From the NCBI GenBank assembly GCA_005880605.1, contig VBIS01000080.1, positions 10,285 to 29,372 of the forward strand: a stretch of 19,088 bases of DNA, read 5' to 3'. Positions 1-6,970 of this stretch are shown here, one piece after another; within the stretch, counting starts at the first letter, position 1, and each line of letters begins with the position of its first letter. The position numbers and the translations under genes were made by a program. The notes beneath the pieces were generated by a model. It did no database searches. It saw nothing but the letters and a program-made list of their open reading frames with translations, and was not told the origin of the DNA. Source of the DNA: Chloroflexota bacterium (GTDB lineage: Bacteria; Chloroflexota; Dormibacteria; CF-121).

Positions 1-175
1 GGCCGGGGAGAACATCGCCTGGTCCACCAACCCGTCGATGGTGGGCATCAACACCATGTTCATGAACTCGCCGGACCACCGGGCGAACATCCTGAAGGGC
101 GCATACCACCAGGTCGGGATCGGCGTCGCCAGCAATGGCGCCAAGACCATGGTCGTCGAGGTCTTTTCGAACTAG
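1..175 (+). CDS. CAP-domain (SCP/PR1-like) protein, 3' end only
   Basis: The reading frame is open from the left edge (first full codon at position 2) to TAG at 173-175 and gives 57 residues. It shows the two signatures of the C-terminal half of bacterial CAP domains: a GENIAW stretch at the start, and MNSPDHRANIL, where the conserved S-x-x-H-R-x-N-I core lies. A glycine-rich strand (QVGIGV) and a final beta strand then run to the stop, as in family members. Bacterial CAP proteins are usually secreted and often carry cell-wall or repeat modules, but their biochemical role is mostly unknown. The N-terminal part, including any signal peptide, lies outside the window. The family call is firm; the function is not. 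Confidence 0.85.
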   Translation, partial: AGENIAWSTNPSMVGINTMFMNSPDHRANILKGAYHQVGIGVASNGAKTMVVEVFSN

Positions 176-189
176 GCCCTCGACCGCCG

Positions 190-218
190 GCCTGAATACA
201 GCTCGGGAATTTTCAGGC
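190..218 (+). other. inverted repeat between CAP gene and trxA
   Basis: GCCTGAA at 190-196 is the reverse complement of TTCAGGC at 212-218, giving a 7-bp stem with a 15-nt loop. It sits just after the CAP stop codon and about 50 nt before trxA. There is no T-run after it, so it is a weak terminator candidate or a regulatory palindrome. An A/T-richer stretch at 225-250, from which trxA may be transcribed, follows it. Confidence 0.25.
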
Positions 219-264
219 TCGATTCTGGGTTAATCTTGATAGATCGTCTAAGCAAGGGAGAGTC

Positions 265-594
265 ATGAGTAAAGCAGTCAAGGTAACCACCGCCACCTTT
301 GAGGACCAGGTCCTGCTCTCGGAGCAGCCCGTGATCGTGGACTTTTACGCCGATTGGTGTGGCCCGTGCAAGATGCTGTCGCCCGTCCTCGAGCAGCTCG
401 CGATCGAGCATACCGAGGTCAAGATCACCAAGGTCAACGTCGACGAGGAGCCCGCTCTGGCCGAGCGCTACCGGGTCCGCGGGATCCCCTACGTCGCCAT
501 GTTCCGCGATGGCAAGCTCGCCGAGCAGGTTGTCGGCTACAAGCCGAAGGCCGCGCTCGAAGCCAGCCTCGGCCTCAACGGCAAAACCGTCTAA
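265..594 (+). CDS. trxA: thioredoxin
   Basis: This 109-residue protein has standard thioredoxin length. Strand VIVDFYADW leads into the active site W31-C32-G33-P34-C35-K36, whose two cysteines cycle between dithiol and disulfide to reduce cytosolic proteins. The cis-proline loop is at G73-I74-P75, with Tyr where Thr is most common. The C-terminal strand-helix (DGKLAEQVVGYKPKAALEASL) matches the family. The ATG at 265 is preceded by a good Shine-Dalgarno sequence (GGGAG at 255-259). The TAA at 592-594 overlaps the TAG of the convergent DUF971 gene (591-593). No thioredoxin reductase is adjacent, so the gene looks monocistronic. Paralogues of trxA are common in bacteria, so the exact symbol is generic. 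Confidence 0.95.
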   Translation: MSKAVKVTTATFEDQVLLSEQPVIVDFYADWCGPCKMLSPVLEQLAIEHTEVKITKVNVDEEPALAERYRVRGIPYVAMFRDGKLAEQVVGYKPKAALEASLGLNGKTV

Positions 595-929
595 GCCGCA
601 GCGCAGTCCTCACAGGGGCAGATCGCCCGTAAAAAGCTGAGGCCGTAGATCCCGGTATTGTGCCCATCCTTCCAGTAGGGACGGATGCCAAACAGACCCA
701 CGGCCTCAACCTGGGCGAGCTCGATCTGGTCGTCGGTCAAGGACTGCGTGCTTGCGATTTTTCCGGGCATCCCCATCTCGCCGGCGCACTCGGCGCACGG
801 ACACTTCCAGCGAAGCAGCTCGAAGTCATAGGCCGATTGATGGCCGTCGGCCCATTGGATCGTCAGCAGCCGGCGGGCGCGGTCCGCCAGGATATCGAGC
901 GGCCGCTCGCGATCGGCGGGGTCGCTCGT
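591..929 (-). CDS. DUF971 family protein; start codon unclear
   Basis: The frame reads up to 112 residues and contains two related halves typical of DUF971: WADGH (26-30) followed by LLRWKCPCAEC (cysteines 43, 45, 48), then WKDGHNTGIY (86-95) followed by LRAICPCEDC (cysteines 104, 106, 109). The fold resembles the N-terminal domain of gamma-butyrobetaine hydroxylase; the paired CPCxxC motifs could bind metal, but the function is unknown. The domain begins near PLDI (residues 10-13), yet no ATG, GTG or TTG occurs in this frame between the upstream stop and the domain start. The first is an ATG at 776, inside the domain. I give the left limit as the ACG at 927-929, where the protein would begin M-S-D-P; a CTG at 888-890 is the other near-cognate choice but cuts the domain. 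An assembly or sequence error is also possible. The gene follows the 943-1353 gene closely on the same strand. Confidence 0.7.
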   Translation of the reverse strand, partial: TSDPADRERPLDILADRARRLLTIQWADGHQSAYDFELLRWKCPCAECAGEMGMPGKIASTQSLTDDQIELAQVEAVGLFGIRPYWKDGHNTGIYGLSFLRAICPCEDCAAA

Positions 930-942
930 GTCGAGGCTCGCG

Positions 943-1353
943 CTAGGCGGCTTCGTCGTCTCCGGGTGCGAGGATGAGATCGAGATCCTGCCAGTTGGGC
1001 ACGCGCCGGAGCTCGGCCAGCTGCAGCATCACCCGGCCCTGCGCCTCGAAGACGGCGTCATGGACCGCGTTGAGATCCTCAGCATCGATCCGCCGAAGGC
1101 GATCGGCCAGCTCCGTGTCGTGGCGAGCCGCGTAGGTCACGACCTGCTCACGGATGTCCTCCGGAAGGAGACGCTCATTCGCCAGCCGGAGCTCCTCCAG
1201 CCGGTCGAGCAGCGTGTCCAGCGCCGCGATCCGCCAGTAGGCGAGTCGAACCGGCGCGTGCGTCAGCTCCGCCTCGGCGGCGGCCTGCGACATCGCGCGA
1301 ACCGCGGATGCGTAATCGGGCGCCTGAGTTGTCATTGTCATTCCTGGAAGCAC
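943..1353 (-). CDS. hypothetical helical protein
   Basis: This 136-residue protein is not recognised. It is rich in Ala, Leu, Arg and Glu with heptad-like spacing (ALDTLLDRLEELRLANERL near residues 43-62), which suggests a mainly alpha-helical, soluble, possibly coiled-coil protein. It has no signal peptide or membrane segment. The GTG at 1353 has a good Shine-Dalgarno (AGGAG, 6 nt upstream); ATG codons a few residues in, with AGGA close before the first, are alternatives. Its TAG (943-945) lies 14 nt before the proposed start of the DUF971 gene on the same strand, so the two may be co-transcribed. Codon use and GC skew look like those of its neighbours. Its function cannot be assigned from sequence alone. 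Confidence 0.6.
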   Translation of the reverse strand: MLPGMTMTTQAPDYASAVRAMSQAAAEAELTHAPVRLAYWRIAALDTLLDRLEELRLANERLLPEDIREQVVTYAARHDTELADRLRRIDAEDLNAVHDAVFEAQGRVMLQLAELRRVPNWQDLDLILAPGDDEAA

Positions 1354-1521
1354 TCGTAACTCCTGTGAACGCCCGCCGACGGGCCTGTCACTCCTACCCT
1401 ATCCCGAACCCCAATAAACACAATGAGGGCGGAAATTCCACCCTACATTTGCCGGAATCCTGACCCGTTCAGTATAGGTTGCGGCCAAAACTCCGTCAAT
1501 CGGGTCTTCGCCCTAGGCGCG
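1354..1521. other. intergenic leader with small hairpin
   Basis: This 168-nt gap on the minus strand separates the DUF4177-like gene from the 943-1353 gene. A short hairpin (GCCCG, CCGA loop, CGGGC) lies at 1371-1384, close to the GTG at 1353. The stretch around 1410-1440 is relatively AT-rich (AATAAACACAATG on the plus strand) and could carry a promoter for the downstream genes, but no clear -35/-10 pair is visible. No coding potential is evident here. Confidence 0.3.
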
Positions 1522-1704
1522 CTAGCTAGATTTGGACTCTCGGGAGAATCCCGGTGTCTGTCCGCGACGCTTTTCGCGGCGCATATAAAGGCGATCTGGG
1601 CCGCCGGCCGGTCCGGGTGGCAGGATGGTAAAGAGCTCGAACCCGTCATCGGACAGCTGATTGGCTTCGTCCACGGTGGTGACGACCTTGTATTCGAACG
1701 CCAT
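1522..1704 (-). CDS. DUF4177-like small protein
   Basis: This 60-residue protein begins MAFEYKVVTTVDEANQL and continues SDDGFELFTILP, then LYMRRE. This is the usual pattern of small DUF4177-like proteins: an initial YKVV strand, a helix ending in Asn-x-Leu, a G-[WF]-E-L turn into a second strand, and a third strand ending in K/R-R. The last 15 or so residues look disordered. The ATG at 1704 lies about 20 nt after the probable end of rpiA on the same strand, so it is probably the second gene of an rpiA transcript. It has only a weak ribosome-binding site (TAGGCG), which fits coupling. The biochemical role of the family is unknown. Confidence 0.65.
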   Translation of the reverse strand: MAFEYKVVTTVDEANQLSDDGFELFTILPPGPAGGPDRLYMRREKRRGQTPGFSRESKSS

Positions 1705-1711
1705 TCAGCGC

Positions 1712-2320
1712 CTAAGCATAACGGGTCACAGCTCGCCCATCACTCGTATGCCAGCCGCGGAACCGATGATGGCGGCTTTTGCCATGCCAAAGAAGAGCCC
1801 GTGCTCGATCACGCGGCTCCGCGGCCACCAACCGCAGTTCCGGCCGGCCGCCAAGCGATTCGACCGAACGGCTGGTCGCCTCCCAGAGGAAGGGCAAAAT
1901 CTCGATCGGTACGGGTCCGCGTCCCAAGCGACCGACGAGCTTGCTTTCATCGGCCACCAGGACGAAGCGGCGACTGGCGTGGGCAACGATCTTCTCGCGC
2001 AGGAGCGCCCCACCCCGGCCCTTGATGCAATTCACGGCCGCGTCGATCTCGTCAGCGCCGTCGACCGCGAGATCGAGCCCGCCGTCGATCCGGTCCGTGA
2101 TCGGGATGTTTGCCGCTTCAGCTAACCTCCTGCTCTCATCCGAGGTGACAACGGCCCGCACCTTAAGGCCCGCTCGCACGCTCCGGCCCAGCCCGTCGAT
2201 GAAGTAGCGGGCGCTGCTCCCGGTACCAAGACCGACGATCATTCCCGGCCGCACCAACTCTACGGCGCGCTCGGCGGCGGCCCGTTTGTGCGACTCGACT
2301 TCGGTGTGCGCGGTTGCCAT
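1712..2320 (-). pseudogene. rpiA: ribose-5-phosphate isomerase A, internal deletion and frameshift
   Basis: RpiA interconverts ribose-5-phosphate and ribulose-5-phosphate in the pentose phosphate pathway. The first ~165 residues are an excellent match: GLGTGSSA (30-37), TSDESRRLAE (59-68), VDGADEID (86-93) and IKGRGGALLREK (99-110). These include the catalytic Asp, Lys and Glu positions of the family and the ADESK loop (123-127). After LGGRPELRL the frame runs into unrelated sequence and stops at 1712. The proper C-terminus (VIEHGLFFGMAKAAIIG) is present in another frame, ending at TGA 1726-1728. Between the two, about 30 residues, including the TD-GG/N strand of normal ~225-residue RpiA, are missing. 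The frame changes near 1795-1810. A real lesion or an assembly error would both fit. The start ATG at 2320 lies immediately beside the divergent yihY gene. Confidence 0.75.
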
Positions 2321-2336
2321 TTAATTGATAGGACCG

Positions 2337-3274
2337 ATGTCAGGTAGAATCGATGCCATGGCGCGGCTGATGGAGAGCGTGCCGGGGCGTGTCATCCGCA
2401 AATTCCTCGAAGACCAGGCGCCAAACTGGGCGGCGCTGATCGCCTGGAATGCCCTGTTTGCCATGTTCCCCATCGTGATCTTTGCCGCATCTTTGCTCGG
2501 CCTGGTGTTACGGCTGTTCGGCCAGGCAAACGACAGGATCTACTCGACCTCGTCGGTTTGCTCTGGGGTGGATCGGCCCTGTTCGGTGTCATCGAACAGG
2601 CATTCGCGGTGATCTACCATACCAAGCCCCGGGATTTTCTTCGCCAGCGCCTGATCGCTTTTGGCATGGTCTTCCTCTTCACCATCCTCGTGGGCGTCGC
2701 AGTGGCGACATCAGCGCTTCTCCCCGCCCTCAAGCACATCCCCAACATTCCAGAATTTCTCTACTCCGGCGTGGCGGCCTTCATCCTACAAGTGGCGGTT
2801 GGAATCACCGCCGGCTTCCTCTTGTTCGGCAGCATGTATTACGTCATCCCGAACCGCAAGCAGCAGTTTCGCAAAGTGATCCCCGGCGCGCTTGTCGCGG
2901 GCCTGCTCTTTGAGCTGATCACCCTGCTGTTCCCCCTGTACCTGTCGATTAATAACGGCATCAACCAGTACGGCAAGACCTTCGGGCTGTTCTTCCTCCT
3001 GATGACGTTCTTCTTCTTCCTCGGACTGATCACCATGATCGGCGTCGAGGTCAACAGTGTGATTTACCCGGTGCCCATCGACTTGCCTGGCAAAGATAGT
3101 CACGCCGTGGCGGCTCCCGAATCGGGGCCCGAGGGCGAGCGCCGGCGGGTGGCGAGCAACGGTCAAACACCGAACGGGCGCCATGGCATTCCGGCCCGGG
3201 CGGCGCTCGGACTGGCCGTCGTCGCCTCGGTTGTCGGCGTCCTGCTCGGGCGGCGCAGCGCCAACTCCGACTGA
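2337..3274 (+). pseudogene. YihY/BrkB family membrane protein, frameshifted
   Basis: This is a polytopic inner-membrane protein of the YihY/virulence factor BrkB family (older literature calls it ribonuclease BN, now considered wrong). The N-terminal part has the amphipathic start and first membrane helix (WAALIAWNALFAMFPIVIF, LLGLVLRLFGQAND) in one frame. From about 2535 the match continues in the next frame (QDLLDLVGLLWGGSALFGVIEQAF), followed by several further membrane helices to about residue 170 of that frame, a hydrophilic linker and a last hydrophobic segment ending GRRSANSD. The distance between LLGLVL and LLWGGS is about 30 residues shorter than usual, so a deletion of roughly 90 nt plus frame change is likely. 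The second part has its own ATG (2558), which could express a truncated product. The start ATG at 2337 is chosen by context; 2358 is also possible. Confidence 0.75.
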
Positions 3275-3303
3275 CGTAACCCTGGCCTGAACTGACCGCA
3301 CAC

Positions 3304-3309
3304 TAAAAT
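3304..3309 (+). promoter_or_regulatory. candidate leaderless -10 box of sdhCAB
   Basis: TAAAAT ends 6 nt before the GTG of sdhC. A transcript starting 6-7 nt after this box would begin at the GTG itself. There is no Shine-Dalgarno sequence in front of the GTG, which agrees with a leaderless message. No good -35 hexamer is seen at 17 nt. Confidence 0.4.
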
Positions 3310-3315
3310 TGTTGC

Positions 3316-4083
3316 GTGGCCGTAGAAACCCTCGCTCCGCGGCCGGCGTCGGCCAAGGAGGCCTCACCGGGTCGGGCCTGGTGGATCGAGCCGGCCCTGA
3401 CGGTCGTCTGCTACAGCGCCTTCGTCCTCTATGCCACCTGGTCGGTTTTCTCCGGCACGGTGGTCGCGTACGATCCCTACGTTTCGCCCTTCTTCTCCAC
3501 CTGGCTCGGCTTCGGCCTGTTCAAGATCCCGATCATTGGCATCCTGATTCCCTTCCTCGCGGTGATCCCACTCGGTTTGCGCGGCAGTTGCTATTACTAC
3601 CGCAAGTCCTACTTTCGCTCGTTCTTCTGGGACCCGCCGGCCTGCGCCATCCAGGAGTTGAAGCGTGGCCGATATCACGGCGAGACTCGTTTCCCCTGGG
3701 TGCTGAATAACTATCATCGGTACTTCCTCCTGCTGAGCCTGGTCGTGCTGTTGTTTCTCTGGGTCGACGTGGTGCGCGCGTTCGTGTTCCATGGGCACTT
3801 TTTCATTGGCCTCGGCTCGGTGGTGATGCTGGTCAACGTCACGCTGCTGAGCCTGTACAGCCTGACCTGCCATTCCTTCCGGTACTTGATGGGCGGTCGC
3901 ATCGATCGCTTCTCGCGCGTGCGGGCCGGCCGTATCTGGCAGCGAATCGTCATGCTGCTCAACCGCGCGAATCCGCAGCACGGGGCATGGGCCTGGTACA
4001 GCATGTTCTCGGTCGCGCTCACGGACGTGTACATCCGGCTGTTGATGGCCGGAGTGATCCACGAGCCAAGGGTGATCTTCTGA
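3316..4083 (+). CDS. sdhC: succinate dehydrogenase membrane anchor (Sdh1-type SdhC)
   Basis: This 255-residue protein has about five membrane helices (near residues 23-46, 64-88, 133-157, 161-183 and 226-248). It passes electrons from the SdhB iron-sulfur clusters to quinone in the cytoplasmic membrane. It is unlike the short SdhC/SdhD pair and resembles the mycobacterial Sdh1 anchor: SCYYYRKSYFRSFFW with C92, PPACA with C110, ETRFP (123-127), NYHRY with H134 and LTCHSFRYL with H186. As I recall, M. smegmatis Sdh1 has a Rieske-type [2Fe-2S] cluster in this subunit instead of heme, so these Cys and His residues are candidate ligands. GTG at 3316 is the start, directly after a TAAAAT box. The TGA at 4081-4083 overlaps the sdhA start. 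Confidence 0.85.
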   Translation: MAVETLAPRPASAKEASPGRAWWIEPALTVVCYSAFVLYATWSVFSGTVVAYDPYVSPFFSTWLGFGLFKIPIIGILIPFLAVIPLGLRGSCYYYRKSYFRSFFWDPPACAIQELKRGRYHGETRFPWVLNNYHRYFLLLSLVVLLFLWVDVVRAFVFHGHFFIGLGSVVMLVNVTLLSLYSLTCHSFRYLMGGRIDRFSRVRAGRIWQRIVMLLNRANPQHGAWAWYSMFSVALTDVYIRLLMAGVIHEPRVIF

Positions 4084-5861
4084 GCGAGGCCTACCAAACC
4101 CTGACGACCGACGTGCTCGTGATCGGGGCGGGCGGTGCCGGCATGCGCGCCGCGATCGAGGCCGCGGCGGCTGGCGCGCAAGTGGCCGTCGTGTGCAAGT
4201 CGCTGCTGGGCAAGGCCCACACGGTCATGGCCGAAGGTGGCATCGCTGCCGCGCTGGGCAACGTCGACCCGGATGACAATTGGCAGGTCCACTTCCAGGA
4301 CACGATGCGCGGCGGCCAACTGATCAACAACTGGCGGATGGCCGAGTTGCATGCTCGCGAGTCCCCGGAACGTGTCTACGAACTCGAGACCTACGGGGCA
4401 ATCTTCGACCGCACCCCCGATGGTCGCATTCTGCAGCGCGCGTTTGGCGCCCATACGTATCGGCGCCTGTGCCATGTCGGCGACCGCACCGGCCTGGAAA
4501 TGATTCGCAGTTTGCAGGATCGCATCGTCCAGCTGGGCATCGAGGTGCACATGGAGGTGACCCTGACCAGGCTGCTCAAGGATGGCGATCGGGTCATCGG
4601 CGCCTTCGGCTACAACCGCGTTGACGGCGGCTTCGTCGCCTTCAAGGCCAAAGCCGTGATCATCGCGACCGGCGGGTGGGGCCGCATTTACAAAGTGACG
4701 TCAAACTCGTGGGAGGGCACCGGCGACGGCGTCGGAATGGGTTTCGACGCTGGGGCCGAGGTCCTCGACCCCGAGATGGTTCAGTTCCATCCCACCGGCA
4801 TGGTCTGGCCGCCCGGTGTTCGCGGCATCCTGGTGACGGAGGCCGTGCGCGGCGAGGGCGGCTACCTCACGAACAGCGAGGGCAAGCGCTTCATGCTGGA
4901 GTACGACCCCAAGAAAAAAGAGCTGTCCTCGCGTGACGTCGTGGCGCGCTCGATCTACAAAGAAGTCCAGGCCGGCCGCGGCACCGAGCACGGCGGCGCC
5001 AATCTCGACGTGCGGCATCTCGGCGCGGACAAAATCAAGAAAAAGCTGCCGTCGATGTACGAGCAGTTTCTCAAGCTCGCCGACGTCGACATCACGAAGG
5101 ACCCCATGGAGGTCGCGCCGACGATTCACTACGCCATGGGCGGGCTGCGCGTCGAGGCCGAGACCGGAGCCACGACGCTTGTCGGGCTGTACGCGGCCGG
5201 CGAGGCGGCGGCCGGATTACACGGGGCCAATCGACTGGGTGGAAATTCGCTCTCCGACCTGCTGGTCTTCGGCCGGCGCGCCGGGGCCGCGGCCGGTGCT
5301 TATGCGCGCGACGTCGGCCAGGGCAAGATCGACGAGCGTCAGATCGACCAGGAGCAAAAGATCCTCCTGCTGGCGCTCAGCGCCAGCGGAACCGAAAATC
5401 CCTACCTGCTGCAGCAGCAGCTTCAGCAGGCGATGCAGGATGGCGCCGGCCTGGCACGCGAAGAAAAATCACTCAAGGCCTGTCTCGATCAAATCCTGGA
5501 GCTGCGGCAGCGTTCGGCCCGGGTCCACGTGCCCGGATCGCGCAAATACAATCCCGGCTGGCACACGGCTCGGGATCTTCGCTTCATGTTGACGGTCGCA
5601 GAAGCCATCGTACGCGCGGCGATCGAGCGACGCGAGAGCCGGGGCGCGCATTGGCGGCTGGATTACCTCGAGAAAGACCCAGCGCTTGGCCGCGTCAACT
5701 TCATCGCCTACAACGAGGGGAGCCAGGTCAAGCTCAAGACACGGCCGGTGCCGGAGATGCCGCCCGAGCTGGCCAAGCTTTTCGCCGACGCGGCGTCGAC
5801 GCCACCGCCTTCGCCGCCGCCGGCAGCAAAGCCGCCCCAACCCCAGCAGGTTCGAACATGA
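4080..5861 (+). CDS. sdhA: succinate dehydrogenase flavoprotein subunit
   Basis: SdhA oxidises succinate to fumarate and passes electrons to SdhB on the cytoplasmic face of the membrane. The 593-residue protein shows the Rossmann motif G16-A-G-G-A-G21 and the AHTVMAEGG segment, where H47 is the expected covalent FAD attachment. It also shows QFHPTGMVWPPGVRG, TEAVRGEGGYL, the FAD-binding stretch GLYAAGEAAAGLHGANRLGG, and SRGAHWRLDY near the C-terminus. A Pro/Ala-rich tail ends the protein. The only sensible start is CTG at 4080, which overlaps the sdhC stop as CTGA and has AAGGGTG at a proper distance. An ATG further upstream (3987) would add 31 residues of sdhC-overlapping, non-homologous sequence. 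The stop forms an ATGA overlap with sdhB, so translation of all three genes is coupled. Confidence 0.93.
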   Translation: MSEAYQTLTTDVLVIGAGGAGMRAAIEAAAAGAQVAVVCKSLLGKAHTVMAEGGIAAALGNVDPDDNWQVHFQDTMRGGQLINNWRMAELHARESPERVYELETYGAIFDRTPDGRILQRAFGAHTYRRLCHVGDRTGLEMIRSLQDRIVQLGIEVHMEVTLTRLLKDGDRVIGAFGYNRVDGGFVAFKAKAVIIATGGWGRIYKVTSNSWEGTGDGVGMGFDAGAEVLDPEMVQFHPTGMVWPPGVRGILVTEAVRGEGGYLTNSEGKRFMLEYDPKKKELSSRDVVARSIYKEVQAGRGTEHGGANLDVRHLGADKIKKKLPSMYEQFLKLADVDITKDPMEVAPTIHYAMGGLRVEAETGATTLVGLYAAGEAAAGLHGANRLGGNSLSDLLVFGRRAGAAAGAYARDVGQGKIDERQIDQEQKILLLALSASGTENPYLLQQQLQQAMQDGAGLAREEKSLKACLDQILELRQRSARVHVPGSRKYNPGWHTARDLRFMLTVAEAIVRAAIERRESRGAHWRLDYLEKDPALGRVNFIAYNEGSQVKLKTRPVPEMPPELAKLFADAASTPPPSPPPAAKPPQPQQVRT

Positions 5862-6910
5862 GCGCCCCGATCGTTCTCCAGATTTTCCGCGGTGAGAGCG
5901 ACGCCGGTCAGGAACAACGCTTTGAAGTCCCGGCGGTCGAAGGCATGGTGGTGCTCGACGCGGTCCACTACGTCCAGGCGAATTTTGCGAACGATCTGGC
6001 CTGCCGCTGGAACTGCAAGGCCGCCAAATGCGGCTCGTGCAGCGCCGAGATCAACGGGCGGCCGCGCCTCATGTGTAAAACCCGCGTCGACGAGTTCGCG
6101 GATCAAGAGATCCACGTAGGGCCGATGCGGACGTTCCCGCTGATCAAGGACCTGGTCACGGACGTCTCATGGAATTACGAGGTCAACAAGCAAATCCCGG
6201 GATTCACGCCGGCGCCGAACGAGCCGGTCCCCTATCGGATGCTGCCCGAAGACACGGAACGCGTCTACGAGTATCGCAAGTGCATCGAGTGCTTCCTCTG
6301 CCAGGACGTCTGCCACGTGCTGCGCAACCACGACGATAAGTCGGCCTACTACGGGCCGCGCTACATGGTGCGGATCGCCGCCCTCGAGATGCATCCGCTG
6401 GATACCCGCAAGCGCACCGGCCTGCTGCACGGCAAGGCAGGTGTCGGCATGTGCAATATCACCAAGTGTTGCCAGGAGGTCTGCCCCGAGCACATCAAAA
6501 TCACGGACAACGCCATCATCCCCCTGAAGGAGCGCATGGCAACCGATGTTTATGATCCGGTCGCGCGGATCGCGCGGAAGCTACGACCGGGGCGGGCCAG
6601 TCAACCGGGCTCGGAGTCACCCGATGGCCTGGCCGGTGCCACCCCACCGCAACGATTCGCGGTCAAAGACGTCGTGCGCCTGAAGACCCGCGGTCGCCGG
6701 TTCGCACGCGTCGGCCGGGTGCTACCGGACGGAAAGCTTGAAGTCTGGATCCTGCACATGAATGGCAAGGTGCAACACTGGGACGGTCCCAAGATCGTGC
6801 GCACCTCGGAGGTGACGAATAACTACGGACCGCTCGACGAGGTCGGGATCGGCAGCAAGTTGGTCGAGCAGTACATCACCGAGGACCACGCAGCCGAGCA
6901 GCAGCACTAA
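5858..6910 (+). CDS. sdhB: succinate dehydrogenase iron-sulfur subunit with C-terminal extension
   Basis: SdhB carries electrons from FAD to the membrane subunit. At 350 residues it is about 100 longer than normal. Residues 1-243 are the standard protein: a [2Fe-2S] ferredoxin domain with C53, C58, C61 and C73, then C142-x2-C145-x2-C148-x3-C152, and C199, C204, C205, C209-P for the [4Fe-4S] and third clusters. Residues 245-265 are a Ser/Gly/Pro linker. Residues ~267-315 (VKDVVRLKTRGRRFARVGRV, then LEVWILHMNGKVQHWDGPKIV) look like a small SH3/KOW-type beta barrel, followed by an acidic, His-containing tail. I do not know a family for this extension. The ATG at 5858 overlaps the sdhA stop as ATGA. 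It is the last gene of the operon. Confidence 0.93.
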   Translation: MSAPIVLQIFRGESDAGQEQRFEVPAVEGMVVLDAVHYVQANFANDLACRWNCKAAKCGSCSAEINGRPRLMCKTRVDEFADQEIHVGPMRTFPLIKDLVTDVSWNYEVNKQIPGFTPAPNEPVPYRMLPEDTERVYEYRKCIECFLCQDVCHVLRNHDDKSAYYGPRYMVRIAALEMHPLDTRKRTGLLHGKAGVGMCNITKCCQEVCPEHIKITDNAIIPLKERMATDVYDPVARIARKLRPGRASQPGSESPDGLAGATPPQRFAVKDVVRLKTRGRRFARVGRVLPDGKLEVWILHMNGKVQHWDGPKIVRTSEVTNNYGPLDEVGIGSKLVEQYITEDHAAEQQH

Positions 6911-6916
6911 TTACGA

Positions 6917-6948
6917 GATAATTGAGCCTCGCGACAGACAGCTGTCGC
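6917..6948 (+). promoter_or_regulatory. candidate -10 box and palindromic operator before DUF222 gene
   Basis: GATAAT (6917-6922) is followed 8 nt later by a perfect palindromic hairpin, GCGACAG (6931-6937), ACAG loop, CTGTCGC (6942-6948). The hairpin would overlap the transcription start. It could be an operator for a dimeric repressor, or simply the end of the sdh transcript, although it has no T-run. Confidence 0.3.
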
Positions 6949-6970
6949 AAACATGGTGCACGCTTAAACC

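Noticed and set aside
3987..4079. ATG-started longer version of sdhA
   Set aside because: The extra 31 residues lie entirely inside sdhC and have no flavoprotein homology; the CTG at 4080 fits the overlap and the ribosome-binding site.
5651..5857. Longer N-terminus for sdhB starting inside sdhA
   Set aside because: It is a shadow frame of sdhA; the ATG at 5858 with an ATGA overlap gives the normal SdhB start.
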